Positions 1-9,527 of a stretch of 64,000 nucleotides of DNA are shown piece after piece. Location of the stretch: assembly GCA_016208975.1 (NCBI GenBank), contig JACQXA010000004.1, positions 745,015-809,014 on the forward strand. Direction: 5' to 3'. The stretch's first letter is position 1, and each line of letters begins with the position of its first letter. Source of the DNA: Nitrospinota bacterium (lineage in GTDB: Bacteria > Nitrospinota_A > UBA7883 > JACRLM01). A program made the position numbers and the translations under genes. The notes under the pieces are model-generated. The model made no database searches. It saw only the letters and a list, made by a program, of their open reading frames with translations, and was not told the DNA's origin.

Positions 1-1
1 T

Positions 2-1336
2 ATGTCCGTCTCTTCCGAGTCAACGGCGGTGGATGGCTCTTACAACATCAAAGTGTCCCAGCTGGCGCAGGCGCAAAAATCCGCTTCAAACCAGACGTTC
101 TCAAGTTTTACCGCCGCGGCGGGGCTTTCGGGAACCATCACTATTGGTAGCACAAACGTATCGGTCACCTCCGGCCAGTCGCTGGAGGAGATCAAGAACA
201 ACATAACCAACTCCGGGGCCGGGGTGTCTGCCACCATAATAAACGCTGGCACCTCCGCCAGCCAGCAGTACATGCTCATGGTGACGGGGGACGACACCGG
301 CGCCGCCAACGCCTTCTCCATGTCCACATCCATGAACCTGGGCACGCTCTCTTTCTCCACCACACAGGCGGCGCAGAACGCAAACCTTACGGTGGACGGG
401 GTGGCAATCACAAAAAGCTCCAACACGGTGGATGATGTCATCGCCGACACCACGCTGAATTTGCAGACCTTGGGCTCCGGAACCGTAACGGTCTCCACCG
501 ATTACGACATCATCCTTGAAAATGTGCAGGCCTTCGTCAGCGCGTACAACGACGCGATGGACTATTTCAGGGAACAGCTCTCCTACGACTCGACAAACCA
601 GACCAAGGGGACGCTTTTCGGAAACGGCACCCTGATGACCATGCAGAACCAGCTGAGGGCCATCATGAGCGGCTCCATTCCAGGGATAGACCCCACAGAC
701 CCAACGAAGTTATCGTCGCTTTCCCAGGTGGGGATAAAAACCGACATAAACAACCAACTCACTGTGGATACCACCACTTTCTCCGACACGCTCAAAAGCC
801 GGTTCACCGAGGTGGCCAGGCTTTTCGCCCCCAGCGGTAGCGGAACCTACACTTTCATATCAGCCACGGGGCTTACCCAGGGTGGTGTATATGACACCAA
901 GGTTGAAGGTGGCGTTCTGAAACTTAAAAAACAGGGTACGAGCGACTGGATTTCGTTGACCCAGGACGGCAACTACGCCTACGGAGCCACAGACTCGGTT
1001 TTGGATGGGCTTCTCCTGCGCACCGGCTCCCTCACCGAGGGCGCCACAGGAACGATGACCATAACCAACGGCGTGGCGTCCAGGGTGGAGGCCAACACCG
1101 GCTCGTACACCGAGTTCTCCACCGAAGGGTTGATTTTCAACCAGAACCGTAGCATCGAGTCGAGGGACGCGGAGTTCCAGGACCAGGTATCGGATCTGGA
1201 AGTAAGACTTACGAAGAAAGAGGAAGATCTAAAAGCCAAGTTCGCCAACCTGGAGGTTTTGCTGGCGAAGCTTACATCCCAACAACAGTATCTTAGCCAG
1301 CAGTTGTCCAGCCTTAATACGAACTGGGGACGCTGA
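2..1336 (+). CDS. fliD: Flagellar hook-associated protein 2 (filament cap), 5' partial
   Basis: FliD forms the cap at the tip of the flagellar filament, where exported flagellin folds and is added. The visible 444 residues open with the conserved stretch GSYNIKVSQLAQAQKS, which in full-length FliD lies after a coiled-coil N-terminal segment. The gene therefore very probably starts before the window, and the ATG at base 2 is internal. The C-terminal 80 residues (RSIESRDAEFQDQVSDLEVRL onward) are a heptad-rich helix ending in LSSLNTNWGR, as in the FliD tail that packs into the cap. fliS follows 20 bases downstream, the usual fliD-fliS order. The family call is secure; only the 5' end is missing. 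Confidence 0.93.
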   Translation: MSVSSESTAVDGSYNIKVSQLAQAQKSASNQTFSSFTAAAGLSGTITIGSTNVSVTSGQSLEEIKNNITNSGAGVSATIINAGTSASQQYMLMVTGDDTGAANAFSMSTSMNLGTLSFSTTQAAQNANLTVDGVAITKSSNTVDDVIADTTLNLQTLGSGTVTVSTDYDIILENVQAFVSAYNDAMDYFREQLSYDSTNQTKGTLFGNGTLMTMQNQLRAIMSGSIPGIDPTDPTKLSSLSQVGIKTDINNQLTVDTTTFSDTLKSRFTEVARLFAPSGSGTYTFISATGLTQGGVYDTKVEGGVLKLKKQGTSDWISLTQDGNYAYGATDSVLDGLLLRTGSLTEGATGTMTITNGVASRVEANTGSYTEFSTEGLIFNQNRSIESRDAEFQDQVSDLEVRLTKKEEDLKAKFANLEVLLAKLTSQQQYLSQQLSSLNTNWGR

Positions 1337-1356
1337 TAATAAAGGGAGACGCGGAA

Positions 1357-1797
1357 ATGAACGTTTATGGAAAACCATCGGCCTATCAGGTTACACAGGT
1401 GTCCACCTCCAGCAAAGCCAAGCTGATCCTGTTGATGTACGACGGGGCCATACGGTTCATAAACGAGGCCAGGATGAAGATAGAGACCCGCGACATCGCC
1501 GGGCGGGGCGTGGCCATCAGCAAGGCGCAAAAGATAATCCACGAGCTTACAGTGGCGCTGGATATGAACAGCGGCGGCGAGGTGGCGGCGAACCTTTCCA
1601 GGGTGTACGCCCAAGTGACCCGGCATCTGATCAACGCCAACATCCATGGAGATATGAAGGAGCTTGCGGTGTGCCTTGAAATTCTCGCTCCCATGCGGGA
1701 GGCATGGGACCAGGCCATTAACAAGGCTCCCGCCGAACAGCAGGCCGCGTCGCAATTCTCCGATACCCAAGGGCGGAAGGTAGCCATAAGCCTGTAA
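1357..1797 (+). CDS. fliS: Flagellar export chaperone FliS
   Basis: FliS is the cytosolic chaperone that binds the C-terminus of flagellin and keeps it unpolymerised until export. The 146-residue product is a little longer than the usual 125-140. It starts with the family pattern YxxxQVxTSSKAKLILLMYDGAIRFI, which forms helix 1, and contains DIAGRGVAISKAQKIIHEL and a conserved LNxxxGGEVAANLSRVY segment (here MNSGGEVAANLSRVY). It lies directly after fliD and before a strong terminator, so it is the last gene of a flagellar filament operon. The C-terminal residues after about 130 (EQQAASQFSDTQGR) look disordered. Confidence 0.95.
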   Translation: MNVYGKPSAYQVTQVSTSSKAKLILLMYDGAIRFINEARMKIETRDIAGRGVAISKAQKIIHELTVALDMNSGGEVAANLSRVYAQVTRHLINANIHGDMKELAVCLEILAPMREAWDQAINKAPAEQQAASQFSDTQGRKVAISL

Positions 1798-1823
1798 AAC
1801 GGCCCGCCATAACTGAAAGACGA

Positions 1824-1858
1824 GGCGCGAATGTTTACTAACGTTCGCGCCTTTTTTT
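1824..1858 (+). terminator. Rho-independent terminator after fliS
   Basis: A 12-bp stem (1824-1835 with 1840-1851, one G-T wobble) closes a four-base loop and is followed by seven T residues (1852-1858). It sits 27 bases past the fliS stop and separates the flagellar operon from uvrB. Confidence 0.9.
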
Positions 1859-1921
1859 GCCTGTTACTTTTAAATCCTCCCATGGCCCGGCCAGCGCCCA
1901 AGTTTCATTTATAATGGGTGG

Positions 1922-3913
1922 ATGAGCGCAAAATTCAAGATAATTTCAGAGTTTGCCCCCAAAGGGGACCAGCCCGAAGCCATCCGCCAGCTGGTGGATG
2001 GGGTGGAGCGGGGAGACATGTTTCAGACCCTGCTGGGGGTAACAGGCTCCGGCAAAACTTTCACCATCGCCCAGGTCATCGAAAAAACCCAGCGGCCCGC
2101 GCTGGTGATAGCGCACAACAAGACCCTGGCCGCCCAGCTTTACTCCGAATTCAAAAGTTTTTTCCCGGAAAACGCTGTGGGCTACTTTGTGTCTTACTAC
2201 GACTATTACCAGCCCGAAGCCTACCTTCCTAAAACCGGGACATATATTGAAAAAGACTCGGCCATCAACGACGAGATAGACAAAATGCGCCACGCCGCCA
2301 CCATGAGCCTGCTGGAGCGGCGGGATGTGGTGATAGTGGCATCGGTCTCCTGCATATACGGCCTTGGCTCTCCGGAGGCGTACAACGCCATGCGCATAAC
2401 CATTGAGCGCGGGGCGGCCATGGAGCGTGACGGGCTTTTGGAAAAACTGGTGGACATCCAGTATGAGCGCAACAACGTGGATTTCCAGCGTGGCACGTTC
2501 AGGGTGAACGGCGACGTGGTGGAAATTCTTCCCATATACGAAACCGACACGGCGGTGCGGGTGGAGTTTTTCGGCGACGAGATAGACAGCATAAGCATAG
2601 TGGATTCCCTTACGGGCAAGGTTTTAAACCGTATCGATTCCATCAACATCTATCCCGGCTCCCACTACGTCACCCCGGCGGACATGATGGGCCAGGCGCT
2701 CAAACAAATCCGCGCCGAGCTATTGGAGACGGAAGCGGATTTCACCGCCCGGGGGAAGCTTCTGGAGGCCCAGCGGATCGAGGAGCGCACCATGGCCGAC
2801 ATTGAGATGATAAAGGCCATCGGCTATTGCAACGGGATAGAAAACTATTCCCGCTATCTTACCGGTAGGAACCCGGGTGAGCCGCCACCCACCTTGCTGG
2901 ATTTCCTGCCTAAAGACGCCCTGCTTATCATAGATGAAAGCCATCAAACCGTGCCCCAGCTGGGGGCCATGTTAAAAGGGGACCGGTCGCGCAAAAAATC
3001 ACTGGTGGATTTTGGGTTCCGCCTGCCGTCGGCCTATGACAACCGCCCTCTTTCCTTCAACGAATTCGAGGAAAGGACTCCGCAAATAATTTTCGTCTCC
3101 GCCACCCCGGCTGGCTACGAGCTGGAAAAAAGCGGCGGAGTGGTGGTGGAGCAAGTGGCCAGGCCCACCGGATTGTGCGACCCGCAGATTTTCATAAGAC
3201 CGGTAAAAAACCAGGTGGACGACCTTCTGGAAGAGATAAGGATCCGGGCCGGCCGGAACGAGCGCGCTCTGGTGGCCGCCATGACCAAAAAGCAGGCCGA
3301 AGACCTGACCGATTATTACCAGGGGCTTGAAGTTCGGGCCAGGTATCTGCACTCTGATATTAAAACTCTAGAGCGGATGTCCATAATCCAGGATTTGCGA
3401 ATGGGGGAATTCGATGTCCTTATAGGCATAAACCTCCTGCGCGAGGGACTGGACATACCCGAGGTGAGCCTTGTGGCCATATTGAACGCCGACATGGAGG
3501 GGTTTTTGCGCTCCGAGACCTCGCTGATCCAGACCGCGGGCCGGGCGGCGCGGAATGTGGAGGGGGCCGTTATCATGTACGCCGACAGGATCACAGGCTC
3601 CATGAAAAAAGCCATAGACGAGACCAACCGCCGGAGAGCCATCCAGCATGAGTACAATACAAAGCACGGCATAACCCCCCAAAGCGTGAAGAAGAAAATA
3701 GCGGACGCCCTCACTTCAGTGTACGAGCGTGATTACCTCACCGTTCCCAAGGCGGGCGAAGAGCCGTTGGAGTACATGCCGGACGAGGAGCTGGAGCGGC
3801 TGATTCGCGATTATGACACGCGGATGAAAAAAGCCGCCAAGGAGCTTGACTTTGAGACCGCCGCGATGTATCGAGATAAAATACGAAAACTCAAAAAGCT
3901 GGAAATGGCCTAG
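1922..3913 (+). CDS. uvrB: Excinuclease ABC subunit B
   Basis: UvrB is the damage-verifying helicase-like subunit of nucleotide excision repair. It is loaded by UvrA and recruits UvrC. The 663 residues match the normal length. Walker A is GVTGSGKT (39-46). The beta-hairpin that locks onto damaged DNA is visible as [12 protein letters not shown] near residues 92-103. The DEXH-type box reads IIDESH, and a helicase motif VI region contains QTAGRAARN. The C-terminal UVR domain that contacts UvrC ends the protein ([21 protein letters not shown]). The start is the ATG at 1922, because the sequence from there ([18 protein letters not shown]) is the canonical N-terminus. Confidence 0.98.
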   Translation: MSAKFKIISEFAPKGDQPEAIRQLVDGVERGDMFQTLLGVTGSGKTFTIAQVIEKTQRPALVIAHNKTLAAQLYSEFKSFFPENAVGYFVSYYDYYQPEAYLPKTGTYIEKDSAINDEIDKMRHAATMSLLERRDVVIVASVSCIYGLGSPEAYNAMRITIERGAAMERDGLLEKLVDIQYERNNVDFQRGTFRVNGDVVEILPIYETDTAVRVEFFGDEIDSISIVDSLTGKVLNRIDSINIYPGSHYVTPADMMGQALKQIRAELLETEADFTARGKLLEAQRIEERTMADIEMIKAIGYCNGIENYSRYLTGRNPGEPPPTLLDFLPKDALLIIDESHQTVPQLGAMLKGDRSRKKSLVDFGFRLPSAYDNRPLSFNEFEERTPQIIFVSATPAGYELEKSGGVVVEQVARPTGLCDPQIFIRPVKNQVDDLLEEIRIRAGRNERALVAAMTKKQAEDLTDYYQGLEVRARYLHSDIKTLERMSIIQDLRMGEFDVLIGINLLREGLDIPEVSLVAILNADMEGFLRSETSLIQTAGRAARNVEGAVIMYADRITGSMKKAIDETNRRRAIQHEYNTKHGITPQSVKKKIADALTSVYERDYLTVPKAGEEPLEYMPDEELERLIRDYDTRMKKAAKELDFETAAMYRDKIRKLKKLEMA

Positions 3914-3916
3914 CCC

Positions 3917-4351
3917 ATGGGCGTAAAAGACCGTAGCAACGAGAAGATGATATGGATCGCCGGGTGGTATGTGGCTTTTGTCTGGTTTTTCGCCATATCC
4001 GCCAACTGGTTACTTCAGGAAAACATAAGCCCCGGCAAATTCGGGATGGTGATTTTCCTCTTCGCCATTGCATTTATCCTGATATGCGCCCCCTGGTGGC
4101 AACCGCAAACCCCATACTGGCAATTGATGTGGCCGCTTTACGTCCTGTTCATCGTTTGCGTGGCCGCCTGGTATCAATACGGTCCCATCGGGGAGGGGAC
4201 GGATTTCGTGTGGGGCGATTCACTCTATTACATCCCGGTTTTCATTCCCCTGTTCATGGTGGGCGGCAGACGATGGGCCGATGGGGACGCTGAAGATGAT
4301 ACCCCCGCGCCGCCGCCGCTCCGTAAACTGCCTTACTATATTTCCGAGTAA
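3917..4351 (+). CDS. Small membrane protein of unknown function
   Basis: I do not recognise this family. The 144-residue product has about four hydrophobic segments (roughly residues 11-30, 39-58, 68-88 and 101-115), many Trp and Tyr residues, and a polar proline-rich tail (DTPAPPPLRKLP). It starts three bases after the uvrB stop, so it is probably co-transcribed with uvrB. Its last 16 bases overlap the 3' end of the convergent korB gene. The regular hydrophobic pattern and tight spacing support a real gene, but there is no functional clue beyond an inner-membrane location. Confidence 0.7.
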   Translation: MGVKDRSNEKMIWIAGWYVAFVWFFAISANWLLQENISPGKFGMVIFLFAIAFILICAPWWQPQTPYWQLMWPLYVLFIVCVAAWYQYGPIGEGTDFVWGDSLYYIPVFIPLFMVGGRRWADGDAEDDTPAPPPLRKLPYYISE

Positions 4352-5205
4352 AACTCGTTGACCAGCGCCTCTATCTCCCCCCGCGGCCTTTCCCGCTTAA
4401 CCAGAGGCTTCTCGCCCGGTTTAATGAAATGGTCCAGATATGACTCCGCCCTAGGGTTCTTGTATAGGACACCGGTGGGGATCCTCTCTCCCCATTCTAG
4501 TGCTTTTTCGAAGGCTTTCAGCTTGTCTGCCGGGTCATAGCCGTCCTCATCCAGCCTGTAAACCCTCTGCTGGTACCACTGGTATGTGTTCACCTTGTTG
4601 AACGAGACGCAAGGCTGTAAGACGTCTATCAACGCGAATCCCGGCGTTTTCACCCCTTCAACTATGAGGCTTGCCACATGGTCGGTATCTTTGGAAAAAG
4701 CCCTCGCCACGAAGGCCGCCTCCAGCGATATGGCCACCGCCAGAGGGTTGAACGGCGTGAGCACCACGCCGCCCGGCTGGGTTTTGGTTACAAACCCTAT
4801 ATCCGACGTGGGCGAGGCCTGCCCCTTGGTCAATCCATAAATCTGGTTGTTGTGGACTATCACCGTGATGTCTATGTTGCGGCGGATGGCGTGGATGAAA
4901 TGGTTTCCACCCTCGCCGTAACAGTCCCCGTCACCGGTGGTCACCAACACCGTGAGCTCGTGATTGGCGCATTTGGCCCCGAAGGCCGGAGGCAACGCCC
5001 GCCCGTGCAGTCCGTTAAAGCCATTGGCATTGAGGTAATGGGGAAGTTTCGCCGCCTGCCCTATGCCGGACACCACCAGCACCTCCCCCGGTTTTTTGCC
5101 CAACGCAACAAGCGCCTGCTCCACGGATTTTAGAATCTGGAAATCCCCGCAACCCGGGCACCATGATGTCTCGCGTTCATAATGGAATTCACTTGTAGCG
5201 CTCAT
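4336..5205 (-). CDS. korB: 2-oxoacid:ferredoxin oxidoreductase, beta subunit
   Basis: This is the thiamine-diphosphate-binding beta subunit of a 2-oxoacid:ferredoxin oxidoreductase, probably 2-oxoglutarate-type. Such enzymes interconvert 2-oxoglutarate and succinyl-CoA (or pyruvate and acetyl-CoA) with ferredoxin as electron partner. The 289 residues include WCPGCGDF (15-22), the Mg-TPP signature GDGDCYGEGGNHF, and HNNQIYGLTKGQASPTS, which is characteristic of the KorB/PorB group. Its start overlaps the korA stop by four bases, so the two subunits are translationally coupled. Substrate specificity cannot be read from sequence alone. The 3' end overlaps the converging gene at 3917-4351. Confidence 0.92.
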   Translation of the reverse strand: MSATSEFHYERETSWCPGCGDFQILKSVEQALVALGKKPGEVLVVSGIGQAAKLPHYLNANGFNGLHGRALPPAFGAKCANHELTVLVTTGDGDCYGEGGNHFIHAIRRNIDITVIVHNNQIYGLTKGQASPTSDIGFVTKTQPGGVVLTPFNPLAVAISLEAAFVARAFSKDTDHVASLIVEGVKTPGFALIDVLQPCVSFNKVNTYQWYQQRVYRLDEDGYDPADKLKAFEKALEWGERIPTGVLYKNPRAESYLDHFIKPGEKPLVKRERPRGEIEALVNEFYSEI

Positions 5206-6920
5206 GCCAGCCTCGTCAAAATCTCCTGGGTAATGAATTGCACGCTGAAGGGTCGGCCATCATACCGGAGGATGGGCTCTTCCGTCCTGATCCCGGTTTC
5301 CCTCCTCAGCAGGCGGTTGAACTGGCCTTGTATGTTGTTCTCCACAACGAATATCTTTTTACAGCCCCTTAAAATCTCCAGTGTGTCTTCACCTGGGAAT
5401 GGCCATATCCTGTTGAAATGGACCATCCCCAGTCCGCCACCCTCTTGCCCGAAATTATCCACGGTCTCTTTTACCGCGCCATAGGTAGAGCCCCAGCAGA
5501 CCAGCGCGACCTGCGCTTTTTCAGGGCCATAATACTTTGGCCCGTATGGCTCGTTTTTCATCCCGATGAGTTTGCGGAACCGTTTCTCAGCCATTTTGCT
5601 GGATATCTCCGCGTCCTCGGATATGTGCCCGTCCTCTTCGTGCACGTGACAGTCGGAAATGAAATGGGTTCCCGCCTGGCCAAAATATGCGCGGGGGGAT
5701 ACGCCGGTTTCAGTGAAGCGATAGCGCAGGTATGGTTCTTTTCCCAAATGCTCGTTGGATATCAAATAGTTTTCGTTACGGATTTTGGGGATGTCCAGTT
5801 TGTCCAGCGTGCTGTAACTATCCACCAACAGCTGATCCCCCAGGATAAAAACCGGAACCTGGTATTTGTCCGCCAGATTCATGGCGGCGGCTGAAGTGTA
5901 GAAAGTCTCTTCCACCGTCCCGGGGGCGAAGATGAATCGGGGGAACTCGCCATGCCCAAGCGACAATACGAAATCCAGGTCTTCCTGCCCCGTCCTGGTG
6001 GGAAGCCCTGTGGCCGGACCGGGCCGCTGGAGATCGGCGATTACCAGCGGCGTTTCCATGATTCCAGCAAGGCTCACCCCTTCCACCATCAGCGCCAGCC
6101 CCCCGCCGGAAGTCATGGTGGCCGAGCGCGCCCCGGCGGCGGATGCGCCTATGGCCATGTTGATGGCGGCTATCTCGTCTTCCGCCTGCTCTGCGATTAT
6201 GCCCACCCTGGCGGCCTTCTCGGCGATATATGTGAACACCCCGGTGGAGGGGGACATGGGGTAAGCCGCCACAAACCTTAAGCCACCGGCTATCATTCCA
6301 AGCCCCATAGCCTCGGCGCCATTCATAAGAAGCCTTTTTTCCCTCTGTGGGAGGGTAGGCATGAAATTGAAATGGCCGTTTATGGATGTCATGTAATCAA
6401 AACCAGCCTTGGCGGCCCGCACATTGTCTTCCAGGACTTTCCGGTTTTTCGAGAACCTCTTGGAGAAAACGCCGGAAAGGTCTGTAAGCCCCACCCCCAG
6501 TAGGGCCATGATGCCGCCCAACGCCACGGAATTTTGGTAAATGACGCCGCCATTCTCCTTGGCAAGCTTTAATAGCGGAGCCCCGGCCCATATGGTTCCA
6601 TTGGCCCCTTGGGCTGGTTTGACGGATTCCATGTCATACACCACCACCGCAGGGTCTTCCAGCCTTCGCAGATGTTCATCCACACTGCGCTGATCCAGCG
6701 CCACCAGCATGTTCGCCCCGGCGGGAGTGGAGAATACAGGGGATTGGCTTATCCTGATGTTCATGAAATTGTGGCCACCCCTCACCCGGGACATGTAATT
6801 CTGGGAGGCGTACACGTGCCACCCGCCCTTGGTAAGTGTCTTCAACAGAAGACCGGAGATGGTGTTAAGCCCTTGCCCTGCCTGCCCAGCGATTATTATA
6901 TTAAAATCCGTGGCTTTCAT
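5202..6920 (-). CDS. korA: 2-oxoacid:ferredoxin oxidoreductase, fused gamma-alpha subunit
   Basis: This is the partner of korB. The N-terminal about 190 residues are the gamma domain (FNIIIAGQAGQGLNTISGLL, then SRVRGGHNFMNIRIS). The rest is the alpha domain, with NGAEAMGLGMIAGGLRFVAAYPMSPSTG and TSGGGLALMVEGVSLAG. This gamma-alpha fusion is the usual KorA layout. I place the start at 6920 (MKATDFNIII, 572 aa). The open frame continues upstream to 7022, but that stretch encodes a hydrophobic sequence with AT-rich codons unlike the gene and lies in the probable promoter. Together with korB the enzyme could run the reductive or oxidative direction of the TCA step and reduce ferredoxin for nitrogenase; that last point is inference. 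Confidence 0.9.
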   Translation of the reverse strand: MKATDFNIIIAGQAGQGLNTISGLLLKTLTKGGWHVYASQNYMSRVRGGHNFMNIRISQSPVFSTPAGANMLVALDQRSVDEHLRRLEDPAVVVYDMESVKPAQGANGTIWAGAPLLKLAKENGGVIYQNSVALGGIMALLGVGLTDLSGVFSKRFSKNRKVLEDNVRAAKAGFDYMTSINGHFNFMPTLPQREKRLLMNGAEAMGLGMIAGGLRFVAAYPMSPSTGVFTYIAEKAARVGIIAEQAEDEIAAINMAIGASAAGARSATMTSGGGLALMVEGVSLAGIMETPLVIADLQRPGPATGLPTRTGQEDLDFVLSLGHGEFPRFIFAPGTVEETFYTSAAAMNLADKYQVPVFILGDQLLVDSYSTLDKLDIPKIRNENYLISNEHLGKEPYLRYRFTETGVSPRAYFGQAGTHFISDCHVHEEDGHISEDAEISSKMAEKRFRKLIGMKNEPYGPKYYGPEKAQVALVCWGSTYGAVKETVDNFGQEGGGLGMVHFNRIWPFPGEDTLEILRGCKKIFVVENNIQGQFNRLLRRETGIRTEEPILRYDGRPFSVQFITQEILTRLA

Positions 6921-7210
6921 AACTTCATCAGCCCCCGGCCAGCAATCGTTTAAAATCCCTTTTACTGAGAATATATACCCTATTAGACTTAATATAAAGC
7001 TGATTCTAATAATCATTTTCAACGCCTAAATGCTGGTCATTTATCCTTTCGGGGGGGGGTACCGGGGTTTATTCATCACCTCTTATTGGGGGAATGATGG
7101 GTATCCTGATTGATCTCAGCGCCAAACCGCATGTCCTCTGGTTGGCTGTTTACAGGTAAAACAATGTAATATGGGATGACTGGTCACATACCCTGAATGA
7201 GGGGGCGTCC

Positions 7211-7783
7211 ATGAGCATTGGGGAAGCAGAGATGGAAGTACGGCGGTCCGGGGGCCGCCGGTTATTCGCCGGTGTGTTCCAGCTCCGCTACCTGGCGCTT
7301 TTTATCCTGCCCATCACCCTTCCCTCATGCGCATGGACGGCGGAAGAGAGGGGCCTATTTTCATCCTATCTGGCCTTCTCGGCTATAGACGCCTGGCAAA
7401 CGGACAAAGGGGCCAAAGCCGGGCTTGAAGAGTTGAACCCAATCTATAAAAACCAGGATGGGGTGGCGGATATCAGAAAAGTATTAGCCATGAAAATCGG
7501 CGGTGCGGCGCTTATAGCCCTTCTTCTGGACCAGGCCCGGGAAGACCGCCGGGAATTGCTGTATGCGGCCAATGGAATTCAAGGGGGCGTGGTGGTATGG
7601 AACAGCTATGCGCTGGAAGAGGTGGAGAAACTCCATAATCACCAGGCTGGTTTTGATGATTTTGGAGCCTCTTTGTCCTGCTACAAGGCGCGGGAAAACG
7701 CCCCAGTCCTTCCAGAAAGTTTGGGAATCCATATCCTATCCCGGCCAATTGCAAGGCCATATTTGCAAACCAATTTCCATTAA
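7211..7783 (+). CDS. Putative lipoprotein / exported protein, unknown
   Basis: I cannot assign this family with confidence. The 190-residue product begins with a charged stretch, a hydrophobic run and LPSC, which could serve as a lipobox. Cleavage before Cys38 would give a lipoprotein. After it come [13 protein letters not shown] and [11 protein letters not shown], a second hydrophobic helix ([13 protein letters not shown]) and [15 protein letters not shown]. The D-x-QT and NP-x-Y pattern is reminiscent of DUF5658-like membrane proteins. An alternative ATG at 7232 would shorten the N-terminus by seven residues. It stands alone, divergent from korA and just upstream of msrB. Confidence 0.6.
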   Translation: MSIGEAEMEVRRSGGRRLFAGVFQLRYLALFILPITLPSCAWTAEERGLFSSYLAFSAIDAWQTDKGAKAGLEELNPIYKNQDGVADIRKVLAMKIGGAALIALLLDQAREDRRELLYAANGIQGGVVVWNSYALEEVEKLHNHQAGFDDFGASLSCYKARENAPVLPESLGIHILSRPIARPYLQTNFH

Positions 7784-7808
7784 CAGCATTAAGCGGTATA
7801 TTATATAT

Positions 7809-8321
7809 ATGTTTAAGGGCTGGCATATATTAGTGGTTCTTTTTATTGGAGTGACTGCCACCATGGCGGAGCCTTGGGAGGTGAAAAAAATGTCCCCCGG
7901 ACAGATACGCAAGATCCTCACTGCGGAACAGTACCATGTTACCCAGGAAAACGGCACTGAGCGGCCTTTTAACAACCTCTACTGGCAAAACCATGAGGCG
8001 GGCATTTACGTGGACATAGTTTCCGGCGAGCCTTTATTCAGCAGTCTGGACAAATATGATTCCGGAACAGGCTGGCCCAGCTTTACCAAGCCGCTGGAGA
8101 AGGCCAACATCGTGGAGAAAAGCGACTGGTCTTTCGTGATGTTCCGCACTGAAGTACGGAGCAAACATGGCGACAGCCATCTGGGCCATGTGTTCAACGA
8201 CGGCCCGGCGCCAACCGGTTTGAGGTATTGCATGAATTCCGCCTCGTTGCGGTTTATCCCGGTAAAGGACTTGGAAAAGGAGGGGTATGGGGAATACCTC
8301 CACTTGTTTAAAACCAAGTAG
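7809..8321 (+). CDS. msrB: Peptide-methionine (R)-S-oxide reductase, exported
   Basis: MsrB reduces the R epimer of methionine sulfoxide in oxidised proteins. The 170-residue product from the ATG at 7809 opens with a signal peptide ([19 protein letters not shown]). Family motifs follow: [41 protein letters not shown] and NSASLRFIP. The Cys in RYCMNSASL is the catalytic residue. The zinc-binding CxxC pairs of many MsrBs are absent (IVSGEPLF in place of CG-PLF). The open frame extends to 7563 but that part overlaps the previous gene out of phase. It is paired with exported msrA, which fits a periplasmic repair system. Confidence 0.92.
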   Translation: MFKGWHILVVLFIGVTATMAEPWEVKKMSPGQIRKILTAEQYHVTQENGTERPFNNLYWQNHEAGIYVDIVSGEPLFSSLDKYDSGTGWPSFTKPLEKANIVEKSDWSFVMFRTEVRSKHGDSHLGHVFNDGPAPTGLRYCMNSASLRFIPVKDLEKEGYGEYLHLFKTK

Positions 8322-8348
8322 GGTTGTTCTTCAATACCCGGTTATATT

Positions 8349-8972
8349 ATGAAAACATTGGCGCTCATGGCCATTTTGGCCGTTACCATCGCCACTAACG
8401 CCATGGCCGCAGGCAAAGGGGATACGAAATTGGAAAAAGCCACATTCGCCGGTGGGTGTTTCTGGTGCATGGAGCCACCTTTCGAGAAAACGGAAGGGGT
8501 TATAAAAGTAATTTCCGGATATACCGGGGGCCATAAGGCGAACCCCACTTATAAAGAGGTATCATCGGGAACCACGGGGCACCTGGAGGCTATCGAGGTG
8601 CATTACGACGCCCAAAAGGTTTCCTATGGGAAACTGCTGGATGTCTTCTGGCGCAACATAGACCCCACGGACATGCATGGACAGTTCGTTGACCAGGGCT
8701 CCTCATACCGCCCGGCGATTTTCTACCATAGCCCGGAGCAAAAACAGCTGGCGGAAGAGTCCAAAAAGCTTTTACAGTTGTCCGGAAGGTTCAAAAAACC
8801 CATCGTGGTGGAGATAAGGCAAGCGGTGGAGTTCTACCCGGCGGAGGATTACCACCAGGATTACTACAAGAAAAGCGCCTTGCAATACAAGTTCTACCGC
8901 TACAATTCCGGACGAGACCAGTTTCTGCAAAAGTTCTGGGGAGAAGACATTCCTGACGTTCCCAAGAAGTAG
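8349..8972 (+). CDS. msrA: Peptide-methionine (S)-S-oxide reductase, exported
   Basis: MsrA reduces the S epimer of methionine sulfoxide and complements the preceding MsrB. The 207 residues begin with a clear signal peptide ending AMAAG. The catalytic motif FAGGCFWCMEPPFEK follows near residue 36, then SGYTGGHKANPTYKEVSSGTTGHLEAI and DPTDMHGQFVDQGSSYRPAIFY, all hallmarks of the family. No Cys remains in the C-terminal tail, so resolution probably uses the second Cys of GCFWC or an external thiol. It lies 27 bases downstream of msrB on the same strand, suggesting one operon for repair of periplasmic proteins. Confidence 0.95.
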   Translation: MKTLALMAILAVTIATNAMAAGKGDTKLEKATFAGGCFWCMEPPFEKTEGVIKVISGYTGGHKANPTYKEVSSGTTGHLEAIEVHYDAQKVSYGKLLDVFWRNIDPTDMHGQFVDQGSSYRPAIFYHSPEQKQLAEESKKLLQLSGRFKKPIVVEIRQAVEFYPAEDYHQDYYKKSALQYKFYRYNSGRDQFLQKFWGEDIPDVPKK

Positions 8973-9164
8973 CTTTCACGGCCCGCCAAGATAACAGGCA
9001 ACCAGCAAGTCAACCAAAGGGGACTTGCGCCCCCGGCAAACACCCTTCACCGTGGTTTTTCCTTTGACCATCCACCGGACCGTGACAGCGCCCAAACCCC
9101 GGTTTCGCTTGCAAAACAGGCGGGTTTTGATTAGAGTTAACGTTTCATTTGACTCGGATAAAAT

Positions 9165-9527
9165 ATGATTTACCACATTTTGACAAGAACCGCGCTATCC
9201 ATGGCCCCCGCTCCTGAAGGGGCTCCCAACCAGGAGGGGCACGCAGTGGTTATGGTGCTTTTCTACGTGGCGCTGTTCGCCATTTTCTATTTTTTGCTTA
9301 TCCGGCCCCAGACAAAAAGGAACCGGGAGGTAAAATCCCTCCAGGAGTCGCTGAAAAAGGGGGACAGCGTCCTTACCAGCGGTGGCATGTTTGGGGTTAT
9401 CTACAAGATAAAGGACGACGTGGTGACGGTGGAGATCGCCGAAAACGTCCGCGTTAAAATGCAAAAAAGCGCCATTTTAGAGCGCCTGAAAGACAACGAG
9501 GGGGCTGGAAAGCCGGACAATGAATAA
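9165..9527 (+). CDS. yajC: Preprotein translocase accessory subunit YajC
   Basis: YajC is a small single-span protein associated with the SecDF complex. The 120-residue product has one transmembrane helix (VVMVLFYVALFAIFYFLLIRPQ, around residues 28-49) followed by the family signature RPQTKRNREVKSLQESLKKGDSVLTSGGMFGVI. It overlaps the secD start by eight bases, the standard yajC-secD-secF order. The start at 9165 is one choice; an ATG at 9201 would remove 12 poorly conserved residues. No strong ribosome-binding site distinguishes them. Confidence 0.95.
   Translation: MIYHILTRTALSMAPAPEGAPNQEGHAVVMVLFYVALFAIFYFLLIRPQTKRNREVKSLQESLKKGDSVLTSGGMFGVIYKIKDDVVTVEIAENVRVKMQKSAILERLKDNEGAGKPDNE

Noticed and set aside
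6921-7022. N-terminal extension of KorA to residue -34
   Set aside because: The extension is hydrophobic with AT-rich codons unlike the gene and precedes the conserved gamma-domain start; the ATG at 6920 fits the family.
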